Positions 39,300 to 49,084 of a stretch of 64,000 nt of DNA are shown here, piece by piece. Each line of letters opens with the position of its first letter. Position 1 is the stretch's first letter. This DNA comes from Prorocentrum cordatum (Eukaryota > Sar > Dinophyceae > Prorocentrales > Prorocentraceae): the NCBI GenBank assembly GCA_963575745.1, contig CAUYUJ010005703.1, positions 478,154 to 542,153 on the forward strand. The letters are read 5' to 3'. The position numbers were made by a program, and so were the translations under genes. The notes under the pieces are model-generated. The model saw only the letters and a list, made by a program, of their open reading frames with translations, was not told the DNA's origin and searched no databases.

Positions 39300-42200
39300 G
39301 CTCCTCCGCAGCGCTGTGGCGACTGCACTTTTTCTGCCCGCGCGCGCGGCTGTCACACGAGCCGCGCCATCGGCTGCACGCGGTGGCGCGCGATCACCGC
39401 TCGGGAGAAGCCCGTCGCTGAGAGCGGGGAGCCGCGCCTCTTCGCCACGTGGCCCACGCTGCCCCCGAAGTCCTCGCCCCCGCAGGCCCGGCACAGCGAC
39501 GGCTGCCCTCCCGCGAAGGCCATCTCGAGGAGCAGGTGCGCCTTCGGCGCGACGCGCCAATTCCTCGGCTGCAGCGCAGCAAGAGAGGCAAGCAAGGTCA
39601 CGAACCTGCTGGCGGAGTCGCGCATCAGATCCTTTCTGAAGATGCACTGGCCGCTCAACGTGTGGCAGCAGGAGTGCAAGCGGCGCGCGGCGTTCAGCGC
39701 GGCGTCGTCCACGGCACTCCCAGAAACGCAATGCGTCTCGGCCGCTTCCTTGCAGAATGGGATCAGATGCCTCGGGATGGCCGCCTGGCCGCGGAACTTC
39801 GGGCACGCTTTCTTGGGCTTCACCGTGCGCTCGTTGAAGTCGTGGAGGCGGTCGGGCGTCGAGTGCGCGTCGCAGTGCGCCTGGATGAGCCCCCACATAT
39901 CGTCGCTCTGTTGCGCGCGGCGGCGCCCTGGGAGCTTCTTCGTGGTGCCAGAGCAAGGCCCCCGCGAAGTCCGCCCCGACCCCTTGGTCCACGGCGCGCA
40001 ACCAGTCGACCTTGAACACGTCGATCGCGATGCCAGGGATACTCAGCGCAGGCGAGACGCGGCCTGCGCTGCACAGGATGATGGCGATCACGCCCTGCAG
40101 CGAGCGCCTGCTCGCTGGCCTCGCTCACCGAGAACTCGTCGACGTCTGCGCCGCCACCTGGGGGGCGCGCAAAGGAGAGCGGGGAGGAAACAGGGAACAC
40201 AGAAACAAGGCAAGGTGCAACCAACAAATCCTCCTCCTGCCCCTCCTCCTCCTCCTCCTCCCCCTCCTCCTCCTCCTCCCCCACCCTCCTCTTCTTCCTC
40301 CTCCCCCCCCCATCCGCGTTTGCGCGGGGCCGGTCGCCTTCCCCCGGGAGAATGTCGCACTTCCAGCAGCACCCAGAGCCCTCGTTCCAGGCGGGGAAAG
40401 AAACAACTTCTCCCCACGCTTTCCAATCCGCGCGAAACTGCACCAGGGCACCGCGGGCTGGCAAGGGGGGGCCCTCGAGGGCCCTGCGGTCGGCCCACGC
40501 TCGTTGAGCTTTATCCGAGGGGCGCGAGAACGGAGTCTTGTCGCGCCGCTCTCGCGGGCAGAAGCCTCTCCACAAAGACAGAAAACTCCATTGTATGATG
40601 CCGAACATGTCGTGCCAGGTGCCCGTGGACAAGTGGCTCTTCAAAATGCTGAGCAATGGGATTCTCAAGTTGCCGTAGGGTCCGTCGGGGACAAGGCCAG
40701 GCAAGTTCACGCTGAGGACTTCGACCGACGCAGATCTGCCCCACTTGGCGGGGGGCCCGTCCTGCCACAGGCCGTTGGCCACCGCGGGGCTGCCCAGCCT
40801 CGCTTCCACGCCCTGCACGCGCGCGCGGTCGCCCTCATCCAGCCCCTGCTTCTGCAGCAGCAAGTCCAGGTCGCCGCGCCTCCCCAGCGCCAGGAAGACC
40901 TCGTGCGGCAGCAAGAGGGGCACTTCTTCTGTCTCTTCTCGATGACGCTCGGCGTTCCACACGCGGACCTTTGCCGCGACTCCTTCGGCCACAACGCCCC
41001 CTTCAGAAACTTCCTCCTTAAGGTCCTGCACGTGTTGGCACGCCCCGCTCTCAGGTCCCCAGCGCCCACGGCCCCCCCTTCCCTGGCGTCGGCGGCGAGC
41101 CTTTGCATGTCGCCCGAGGACAGAGTATTCCTCATCCTGTGCGTCTGCAAGGTGGCGCGAAAGCGCTTTGCAGGCGGCAGCGCGCCGGCGCCCACCGCAG
41201 GCTGGCGCTCCGAGAACATGGCGGCGCGCCCGCCCCGCGGCCCGCCAGGCGCCCATCGTCTGAAACAGCTTCGGGCGAAGGCGGCATCCGAAGCAGGAGG
41301 GGGCGGGGGGAATCCGACTTCAAGTCGAAGTTCGAAGTTCGAAGTTCGAATTCCGAACCTCGAACTTCGAACGTGCGCTTCACAGGAGGCAGCGCCCCCT
41401 TGCCCCTCCCACTCCTCAGCAGGAGAACTCGCTTCCACGCGTTCCCATGAGCTGCGGCATCTCCCGCCAGACACAGCGCTGTCGCGCGAAGCGGCGCGCG
41501 CGCGAGGCGCCCTGCCCCCTTGCTTCGCCGCGCTTCTTTTCTGTCGGCCAGCCGCAGTCGCAGGCAGTTGCTTTTGTGTGCTGGCGGGGGCGCTGCCCGT
41601 GGCTGCTCGCTCGTTTCTTCCCCTCCCTCCCCCCACTCCCGGACCCCCTCGGCCCCCCCCATTCCCCCCTCCCTCGCCCCCTCCCCCCTCTCTCCACCCC
41701 CCCCTCCATTCCCCTCCCCCGCGGGCCGCTCACTTCACGCCCTTCCAACGCTTCGCGCTGATCTTGCCGCCCTCCAAGTGCTTCTCCGCGAGCGCAACCT
41801 GGTCTGACAACGCATGCCTCGTCTTCCTCATCATCTCGTCGTCGGGTTCGCCCTCGGGGACGCATGCCGCCTCGGCCAGCAGGTTCTCTGCAGCGTCGAG
41901 GAAGTCGCTCAGCGCTTTGTGCGCGGGCCTGACCTCGTCGCCGCTGGTGCGCCACTTGGCATCATCGTCTCTCTTCGCCTTGGCATCGAAACTCAGCATC
42001 AACCCCTCCACGCCCTTCTGCTGCCTCTGCAGGGCGGCCACCTTCTGCCTGCGGCGGCGCGGGAGGATAGGAGGGAAAGAGGGGAAACATGAGAAGGGGG
42101 GGGGGCGGAGGAGGCCGGGGCAATGCGTGGAAGTTGCAGGAAGAATTGGAGTTCCCATCCTGAGCTCTTCTCTCTTTTCGGCCATGTCGCGGCACTCTTG

Positions 42201-43101
42201 GTTCTCGATCTTCACGTCGCCGCCCCCCTGCCCCGCAGACGCGGATCCCCGAGCCATGCCCCCCAGCGCACCCATGCATGTCTCCCCATAGTCTTTGTAT
42301 GAGGCCCACTGCTCCCCCGCCCTCTCCTCGGCTGCGGTCTGCAGACCATCGTCGAAGACGTAAAAATACAATGAATCGATGATTTCTTCCGTGTCCATCT
42401 GGGGCGGGTGGGATTATGCCGCCTTGTGCAACTCAGCGTTCTTGCGCCACTTGTTGCGAGCCCAATCGCATCCCGCCGACACGGTGGGAAAGTTCCCCAG
42501 GTTGACCCCGAACTCCTGCATCAGCTGCGTGACTGTGACCCATTTCTGTCTGCTGTTTGTCGACTCCTTTTTCGAGGACTCATAGACAGGCTGCGAAGGA
42601 ATGCGTCAGGCCCTTCAGCTTCTTGGCGTCTTTCTCGCCCTTCTCCTTCTCGGTCATAAACGCGTCGTGGAACTCCTTCCGCTTCTGCTCGCCGAGGTGC
42701 TTGAACGTTTCAAGGGCGATGCTGCACTCCTTCCCGTAGTCGCTCTGGGCATTGCCATCCTTCGCGTTGTACCGGAGGTGGTTCATGAGGTACGTGGTTT
42801 GCGCGTTCGTCGGGGGATCTGGCGGCGGGGGGGGGCGAACTCTTCTTGGCCTTCGGGGGCGGCCTCTCCGCGCCCCCAGCGGCGCCGCCCCCCCCAGGCC
42901 CCTTCGCTTGAGGCGGGCCCTTCGGCTTCCCAGCCGCGCCGTGTCCTGCAGGCGCCTTCGCCGGAGGCGGGCTCTTCGCTGGAGGCGGGCCCTTCGGTTT
43001 TCCACGTGCTCTGCCCTTTGCCCCCCCTTTGCCCCTGGCGCCACGCGCGCCAAGTAGGCACTCAAGGCGAGAGAGCTCACGAGCGAAAGCAACAACAGCA
43101 T
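39300..43101 (-). pseudogene. Frameshifted, intron-containing gene of a multicopy dinoflagellate type (function unknown)
   Basis: Protein-like minus-strand segments in order: a Pro/Arg-rich start with DYGKECSIALETFKHLG (about 42750); after a one-base shift near 42583, VYESSKKESTNSRQKWVTVT and FGVNLGNFPTVSAGCDWARN; an in-frame TAA near 42413; then MDTEEIIDSLYFYVFDDG and ENQECRDMAEKREE; a spacer to about 42062 ending in a pyrimidine run plus GCAG; then a Lys/Glu-rich segment to about 41730. Further down, 41000-40350 has LLLPHEVFLALG, LSVNLPGLVPDGPYGNLRIP, FRADWKAWGEVVSFPAWNE and SGCCWKCDI. A GGA-rich spacer ends TTTGCGCGCCCCCCAG at about 40158, a good acceptor. Then GIAIDVFKVDWLRAVDQGVG and, after a shift near 39945, WGLIQAHCDAHSTPDRLHDF and GGEDFGGSVGHVAKRRG. 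I recognise the pattern as repeated in dinoflagellate gene models and suspect a transposable-element protein, but I cannot name a function. Confidence 0.5.
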
Positions 43102-43415
43102 CTGGCGAATCTACTGTGGAAGCGACAGAAACACATGGGTTTACGGATCATGGAAATCCGAGCCTCGGACACGGCTGCGGCAGGCACGGACGCTGCGGCG
43201 GCGCCTGCATGAACGAAGAGGCGCGGCCCCCTGCCAAGAAGAGGCGCGGCCTCCAGCGCCTGCCCTCCGCGGCCGCGCGATGCACGAAGCTCGGTCCCCC
43301 CCCCCCCCCCGCCCCCACCGCACCCCCCTTCCCCCGCCCCTCCCCGTCCGAACGCCGAGGGCTCAATCAGCTGAGTTTGCAATCTTTGTTGCAGTTCTCG
43401 GCGCCTTTTCGAGCC

Positions 43416-44005
43416 ATGGGGTCGCAGGTGAGCACGTGCTGGACGGGGTTCTCGCGCCGTCAGGCGGAGCAAAACGCCGCGGCCGCGCCGTTCCAGAAGC
43501 GCAACAAGTAGCAGGGGATCCCGCAACCACAAGTCAACTGGGCGCACCAGGACACCAGCGCGGAAAGAGAAGGAGACCAAGGAAGGGGAGGGGAAGGAAA
43601 ACCGTTTGAATCGTGCTCGCCCTCGCAGTGGAACCGGAGCAGGAGGGGTGGATCACCATGCCCAATGGCCCGACCCAGGCGTTGGAGCTTGCGTGGAAGA
43701 AGGGGGAGCGGCTGGCGCACTACACGGCCCGATCTCTCCTTCCTCCCTTTTGCTCCCCTATGCCCCAATCCCCACTTCCCCCCTTCCCCCCAGGTCGGCC
43801 GCCACGCGCGCGCGGCGGACTTGTGGACGTTCCAGCAGTGGGACGCAAACCCGAGCCTGCAGATGTGGCACTATCCCATCAGGCGCTCGCTCCCCCCCAC
43901 CCCATCCCCCTCCTCACCCCCCCCCCCCTCATCCGCGCTCCTCCGCCCCTCTTCTCTTCGCCCCTGCCCGGGCACCAGGTGGTCACGACGCCGATGATCT
44001 TCTGA
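43416..44005 (+). CDS. Possible small split gene; WWE-like domain suspected
   Basis: An ATG at 43416 opens MGSQVSTCWTGFSRRQAEQN, with an MGxxxS N-terminus that resembles a myristoylation site, reaching a stop or splice site near 43508. Then GWITMPNGPTQALELAWKKG (about 43650-43725), a spacer ending CCCCTTCCCCCCAG at about 43793, RAADLWTFQQWDANPSLQMW and HYPIR (to about 43883), another pyrimidine-rich spacer ending CACCAG at about 43979, and VVTTPMIF before TGA at 44003-44005. The two C-rich spacers with AG ends look like introns of about 55-95 bp. A Trp, a helix, then DLxTxxQ and P-I-R recall a WWE domain (a PAR/ubiquitin-associated fold), but the fit is loose and donor sites are not resolved. 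Confidence 0.35.
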
Positions 44006-44111
44006 GGGCTGCGGCAAGCGTCGGACAAACCCTTTTCTTCGCTGGTACTTCCAGCGCGAAGCTCCTCTCGCGGTTCCTTGAACGCTCAACCTTATCTCAT
44101 ATTCTCTTCTT

Positions 44112-44178
44112 CTGGAGGCCGAGCCTCCAGCGCAGGAGGCATTGCCTCCAGTGCAAAAATAAAGGAGGCTTCGCCTCC
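44112..44178. repeat. Three short GC-rich hairpins in a row
   Basis: CTGGAGGC-CGA-GCCTCCAG (44112-44130), GGAGGC-ATT-GCCTCC (44135-44149) and GGAGGC-TTC-GCCTCC (44164-44178). All have perfect stems, a 3-nt loop and the same GGAGGC stem core; the first two are each followed by AGCGCA or AGTGCA. The following 44185-44300 is AT-rich with no gene. Confidence 0.8.
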
Positions 44179-44302
44179 TCGGCCCCATCGCAGCCCCCCC
44201 CCCCCCTTTGCCCTTGTAAACCGAACGCGTGTTTTTTTCAACGCGCTGATGTTGGAGTAAGTTCAAACTTATAAGGAAACGCAAAATACAAAAATACAAA
44301 AA

Positions 44303-44584
44303 TTGCACCAAAAAATTAGCCTGGCGAAAGACCCAACCATACGCAGTTGCGACTACCGCAATTGTGAAAAACATCTTCGCCCGCGCCCCCGACGCGGCCA
44401 CAACTTCCCGCCGGAGCCCGACATGCTCAGGGACACGTTCGTGGCCGTCTTCGCGGGCGCCGACGACGACGAGGACGGCGCCCCCCTGACCGAGGAGCAG
44501 AAGCAGGAGAGGGCTCTAAGAGCCATGAGGGAGGCTGCCACTGGAGCCTTCGGTGGACCTCCTATGGGGCCACGATCCTCGTGA
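44303..44584 (+). CDS. Weak ORF entering the 89-bp array
   Basis: 93 codons; residues about 12-70 (RSCDYRNCEKHL, EPDMLRDTFVAVFAGADDDE, LTEEQKQERALRAMREAA) look protein-like, then the ORF runs into the tandem array. An acidic/helical segment is the only feature. It could be the last exon of the 43.4-44.0 kb gene or a chance ORF. Confidence 0.25.
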   Translation: MHQKISLAKDPTIRSCDYRNCEKHLRPRPRRGHNFPPEPDMLRDTFVAVFAGADDDEDGAPLTEEQKQERALRAMREAATGAFGGPPMGPRSS

Positions 44585-45692
44585 GGGGTGCGCCGAAATG
44601 GCCCGAGCCGCCATGCGAACGCAGCCACTGGAGCCTTCGGTGGAGCTCCTATGCTACGGGCCACGAGCTCGCGGGCGGGCGATCACCTACAGAGTGGAGT
44701 TCGAGACTCCTGCCAACTGCCCTTTCGGCGAGGCTCCGTATGGGGCCACGATCTTCGCGAGGGGCGTGCCGAAATGGCCCGAGGCCGCCATGCGAACGCA
44801 GCCACTGGAGCCTTCGGTGAAGGCCACGATCCTCGTGAGGGGTGTGCCGAAATGGCCCGAGGCCGCCATGCGAACGCTGCCAATTCGGCTTTCGGCGAAG
44901 CTCCCTATGGGGCCACGATCCTCGTGAGGGGTGCGCCGAAATGGCCCGAGGCCGCCATGCGAACGCAGCCACTGGAGCCTTCGGTGGAGCTCCCTATGGG
45001 GCCACGAAATGCTGCACTGGGTGCGCCGAAATGGCCCGAGGCCACCATGCGAACGCAGCCACTGGAGCCTTCGGTGGAGCTCCCTACGGGGCCACGATCC
45101 TCGCGAGGGGTGCGCCGAAATGGCCCGAGGCCACCATGCGAACGCAGCCGCTGGAGCCTTCGGTGGAGCTCCCTATGGGGCCGCGATCCTCGTGAGGGGT
45201 GTGCCGAAATGGCCCGAGGCCGCCATGCGAACGCTGCCACTGGCGCCTTCGGTGGAGCTCCCTATGGGGCCACGATCCTCGCGAGGGGTGTGCCGAAATG
45301 GCCCGAGGCCGCCATGCGAACCCTGCCACTGGGGGCCTTCGGTGGAGCTCCCTATGGGGCCACGATCCTCGTGAGGGGTGTGCCGAAATGGCCCGAGGCC
45401 GCCATGCGAACCCTGCCACTGGCGCCTTCGGTGGAGCTCCCTATGGGGCCACGATCCTCGTGAGGGGTGCGCCGAAATGGCCCGAGGCCGCCATGCGAAC
45501 GCTGCCACTGGGGCCTTCGGTGGAGCTCCCTATGGGGCCACGATCCTCGTGAGGGGTGTGCCGAAATGGCCCGAGGCCACCATGCGAACGCAGCCACTGG
45601 AGCCTTCGGTGGAGCTCCCTATGGGGCCACGAAACACCAAGCGAACGCAAGCCACTGGAGCCTCGGCGGAGCTCCCTATGGGGCCGACGGAA
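44527..45692 (+). repeat. Tandem array of about 12 units of about 89 bp
   Basis: Each unit contains GTGCCGAAATGGCCCGAGGC, CGCCATGCGAACGCAGCCAC, TGGAGCCTTCGGTGGAGCTC and CCTATGGGGCCACGATCCTC. The word GAAATGGCCCGA recurs at intervals of 78-91 bp, most often 88-89. One unit near 44655-44745 and the last two units (after 45610) are diverged. Since 89 is not a multiple of three, ORFs rotate through frames and the same peptides (WPEAAMRTQPLEPSVELPMG) appear in every frame; I do not treat these as genes. Confidence 0.95.
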
Positions 45693-45699
45693 AGAAACG

Positions 45700-46265
45700 C
45701 TGCACTGCGTGGGCGAAGGCGCAGGAGGAGAGGGTAGGAGGAGAGGAGGCGGAGGAGGAGAGGAGGAGAGGAGACGCGGGCCACCGTCTCTTCAAAACGA
45801 ATGACGCCATCACCCACAGGATGGGCTGGGAAAAAAGGCAATGCAGAATCTTGTTCTTGTATACACAACAGACCCGATACATTATAAAATATACAAACGA
45901 AAATTCCACAAAAGTGGAAAAAAAACAAACAAAAATAACTGCCAAAACACAATAGTATTGCGCCAATTGTTTCTATATATATACAATACATACATACAAC
46001 ATACATACATAACTTATATGGGGTTGTAAAAATCACAGTTGAACATATACTATCGAGAATTGTACTAACGATAGTTCAGTGCATACAAAAACCTGCAGAC
46101 TCCGCAAAGGAAATCGCACGAATTCAACCCCTCAACAACAGCAATACACCAACAACAAACGAAACACACATATATATATTCTAATATGTAAATAGACATA
46201 TATATAATAATATATATATACTATAATATATATATATATTAATTATATAATACGTATACTTATAT
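45700..46265. other. AT-rich flank with TATATA runs; no gene
   Basis: GGAGGA-rich to 45780, then AT-rich with TATATATATA-type runs at 46160-46270. This is the sequence downstream (in element orientation) of the large LINE, so it represents the target or an older tail. No gene is visible. Confidence 0.5.
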
Positions 46266-46326
46266 AAAGAGAGAGAGAGAGAGGGAGAGAGAGAGAGAGA
46301 GGAGAGAGAAAGAGAGAGAGAGAGAG
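46266..46326 (-). repeat. (TC)n tail of LINE copy B
   Basis: (GA)n on the plus strand, directly abutting GATCGGACAAGTAGG (from 46327). It corresponds to the tail at 62740-62988. Confidence 0.9.
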
Positions 46327-46693
46327 ATCGGACAAGTAGGCGGACCAGGGTCCGTCCGCGAGGCGCACTGCGGTGCGACAACTCGCCAAACACTATTTGC
46401 GGCGGTGCAGCCTTTAGATACGAGGGCGGGCAACAAACCCCCTCCCCCGGCGCAATGCGACAGACGCTACAGACGGCGGACAGACGGTGAAGATCTCACG
46501 TGTCAGACCGCGTGACGAAGAAGGCCCCAACAAGGAAGGCGACGTGCTGACACGTGGCTAGGCGGCTTGGCAGACCGCCAGTTGTGCGCTTGGCCGCAAA
46601 GCGGCGCGCAGGGACGGGGCACCCCCCGCCCCCACGCCCTGACACCGTGGACGCGGAGCCACGCGTACACACGGGCAGGCAGAAAGGTGGAAA
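46327..46693 (-). other. 3' UTR of LINE copy B
   Basis: Closely matches 62989-63357 of the other copy, including CGGACCAGGGTCCGTCCGCG, CACTGCGGTGCGACAACTCG and GCGACAGACGCTACAGACGG. CGGACCAGGGTCCGTCCG contains an inverted repeat (GGACC...GGTCC) near the end, possibly recognised by the RT. Confidence 0.75.
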
Positions 46694-46903
46694 TTAGCGC
46701 GGGGCACCAGGCGGAGCGCCGCGGAGCGATGACAGCATAGCTTGGATGGTGAGTGGCAGCGCAGCACCATCGGCCGAGGGCGTAAGCAGCTCGGCGAAGG
46801 CACGCCCGGCGCGGTGGAGGCGCTGGAGCAGAGGGCCTTGACGGGCTTGAGCAGCGGCAAGGTCGGCGGCGAGAGCAGCACACCTCTGCTGAAGAGCGGC
46901 CAT
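46694..46903 (-). pseudogene. LINE copy B, C-terminal coiled-coil tail
   Basis: MAALQQRCAALAADLAAAQA RQGPLLQRLHRAGRAF ... GAPPGAPR plus stop. It is almost the same as the end of the 63358-63951 ORF of copy A, where it is fused in frame to upstream sequence. In copy B the AT-rich insertion at 47078-47265 and the resulting stop detach it. Confidence 0.6.
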
Positions 46904-47077
46904 AGACTGGGACAGCTCGGTTTCGCGGTCGGTGGGGGGCGGCTGCTCAGTGCCTGCGGCCGCGGGCCTCGTGGCAGGGACGAGGTCAGCGGTGCGCCTG
47001 GCCAGTGCGTTGAACTAGCGCAGTACAGGCGCACCGTGGTGCTGGCGGCCGTCACCCTGTGAAAGGCGACTGGAGGG

Positions 47078-47265
47078 TAACCACCGGGGCCCAAAAAGAT
47101 CCAAAATAGTTAATGACAAGAAAAAAACCAACCCAAAAAAAAATAAGTAAAAAATCACAAAAGCCAAAACAAATAAAAAGAACAAAACTAAAAAACTGCC
47201 CTGTACTTCTAGCAACTCAAATATAACCAGAGAGAAAGTAAAAACAACACAATAAAGAAGAAACA
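47078..47265. repeat. AT-rich insertion specific to LINE copy B
   Basis: Compared with copy A (63720-63755), where GTGACTGGAGGGGCACACGC passes directly to CCCCAGGGCTGGAGCC, copy B has about 180 extra bases, A-rich on the plus strand, between GCGACTGGAGGG and AAGGGCTGGAGCC. It introduces a stop in the ORF (ending LCCFYFLSGYI). Composition resembles the A-rich tract at 38447-38790. Confidence 0.75.
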
Positions 47266-48482
47266 GAAAGGGCTGGAGCCGCTAGGGCCACGCCCCGTGA
47301 GGTCGGAAGAGCCGCATCCTCGCGCCCAGCAACAGTGAAAGCGAGGACGGGGTGCGACGGCCTGACTGGCTCGGTGCCCTGCGGGGGGGCTGGAGCCGCC
47401 CCCGCGGGCTGGCGCTGGTGGGGGGTCGGAGTGGGTGGCACGGTAGGACCAATCATGATGCTGTGCGAGGTCTCGGAGGTCGGCCGCGTGGTCGGGTGGC
47501 GTCTCGATGGGGCGGCATCGTCGGCAGCGTGGAGTGTCGGCGGGGCGTCGTCTATGCTGCCACTCAGTCCGAGGGGATCAACCAGGTCATCGTCGGCGTC
47601 TTGACGGTGAGCGACATCATCATGAGGGTGCGATGTCGCTCTCGGTGGCGGATTCGCGGTGGGCGTCGAGAGGTTGCCCGACGGGGCAGGGTTGGCGCTG
47701 GCTGGGCCGTCGTCCAAGAAGTCCAATCCCCCGCCGAAGCCGAACGGGTCGTCCTCCTGTTCATCGAGCATCGCCCGTTGGGCCTCGGCCCAGCGCTCAT
47801 CCGGGTCTTGCGGGATAAATGGTCCAGCCGCGGGTGGTGCCTGGTCCGACAGCAGGGGGTTTGGTTCCATTTTGCTGAGTTCCGCAGCTGTAAACCCAGC
47901 CCTGCGGTGTGGGAGCGGCAGAGTACGGTGTCTGCGCTCGTAGATAGCGACAGCGACCCCATGAAGCACGGTCGCTTGGCGATGTTGTGTTTTGGCAGCT
48001 TCAACAATGTCGTCGGGGAGGTTGTGCGTGCGTGCCGCCGCTGTGGCAAGGGCGTCGGCCTGACGGTTGAACTCCTCCGCGATGGGCCCGATGAGCCCAA
48101 GGTCGATGCCCAGGTCTCCCAGGTGGCTGGCGATTTTTCGACGCGAAACATGTTGGGCTTGGCCATAACACATCGGTGGATCTTTTCCCAGAGCTCCGCG
48201 TGCGTGCCCTGCGGCGCTGGATGTCCGTCGATGATGCTTTGGAACCCATCGACCACCGCATGGTTGTCCACGAAAACGTGCACAGGCCGTTCGGCACATG
48301 CCGTAAGGTGGACAATGGCGAGGGTCTCCGCAACCTGGGCGTTCTGCGTTAGGCCGTGAACGCGTGCACTGTAGTTCATGCGGTGGTCGATGCCGTAGTA
48401 GACGCCGTAGCCCGCTCGTGCTAGCAATGGGATGGCTTGGTTGGTGCATGCACCGTCCGAGGCAGCGTAGACCCATGTCCAA
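47217..48482 (-). pseudogene. LINE copy B, post-RNase H C-terminal region
   Basis: 421 codons. The first 100 are out of frame (the true frame there is the RNase H ORF 49084-47564). From about residue 140 it reads naturally: HLGDLGIDLGLIGPIAEEFN, RQADALATAAARTHNLPDDI (the usual end of an RNase H domain), then an acidic Asp/Pro-rich region and SIMIGPT...GAAPAPPQGT...LPTSRGVALAAPA, which aligns with copy A at 63951 onward. Terminates early within the AT-rich insertion. Confidence 0.6.
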
Positions 48483-49084
48483 CCAGTGTCGTGGTCAAGG
48501 TAGGTGGTGTAGGTGTCCTGGGCTGAAGCCGCAGGATCTCCCTCAGGGGGGGGCCGCGGTATGGGCTGTGGCAGCGGGTCCCTCGCGAGGTCGGCCTGCA
48601 GGTCGAGGAGGGCTGGGTCTTCGTCGAAGAGCCCGCAGTGTATTGTGTGCGGCGGAAGACGGGCCCACTGGTCGTCACTGATGAGGGTGGTGAGAGGGAG
48701 TCTTTCTCGGGCCCAGCACTTGCAGTCGCGGACAGTGTGCTCCTGAGTTTCCTCCTCCTCGTCGCAGTAGCGGCAGATGGGGCTGGGGTCTGCCGACGTG
48801 TTTGATCGGGATCGTCGCTGTTGGGTGTGATCCCCGCCCGACAGGTAGTTCAGGAGGAGCGCCAGCTGCCAGGCAGTGCATTTGGCTGCTCCTTTAGTTC
48901 GGGCGAGCCACGTGCTGGCGAAAAGGTCGAGGCCCTGTCTGACAGAGGCTAGGTAGCCAAGGTCGTGTCGCCGTGGCTTGATCCTCCGCAGAAAAGCCCT
49001 GCGTTGTGAGGCCCGCAGCATGTGTAGGAAGGCGTTTTGGGGTAAATTCAGCCAGCTGATCTGGCAGCCCCAGTCGTCGTACAT
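47564..49084 (-). pseudogene. LINE copy B, zinc knuckle and RNase H
   Basis: Residues about 95-125 hold CRYCDEEEETQEHTVRDCKC, a CX2C...HX4-5C zinc module typical of the segment after LINE RTs. RNase HI follows: ASDGACTN (first Asp, about residue 212), AQVAETLAIVHL (Glu, about 252) and VHVFVDNHAVVDG (Asp, about 270). After SPATWETWASTLG, near residue 330, the frame is lost and the sequence continues in ORF 48482-47217. RNase H removes the RNA strand during reverse transcription. Confidence 0.75.

Noticed and set aside
44588-45463. 291-codon ORF with repeated GAFGGAPYGATIL peptide
   Set aside because: The 89-bp period rotates the frame, so identical peptides appear in all frames; this is the tandem array, not a repeat protein.
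44527-45692. CRISPR-like array
   Set aside because: The whole about 89-bp unit is conserved with no unique spacers, and the genome is eukaryotic.
46181-46393. Small Ser-Leu repeat ORF on the minus strand
   Set aside because: Encoded by the (TC)n tail of LINE copy B.
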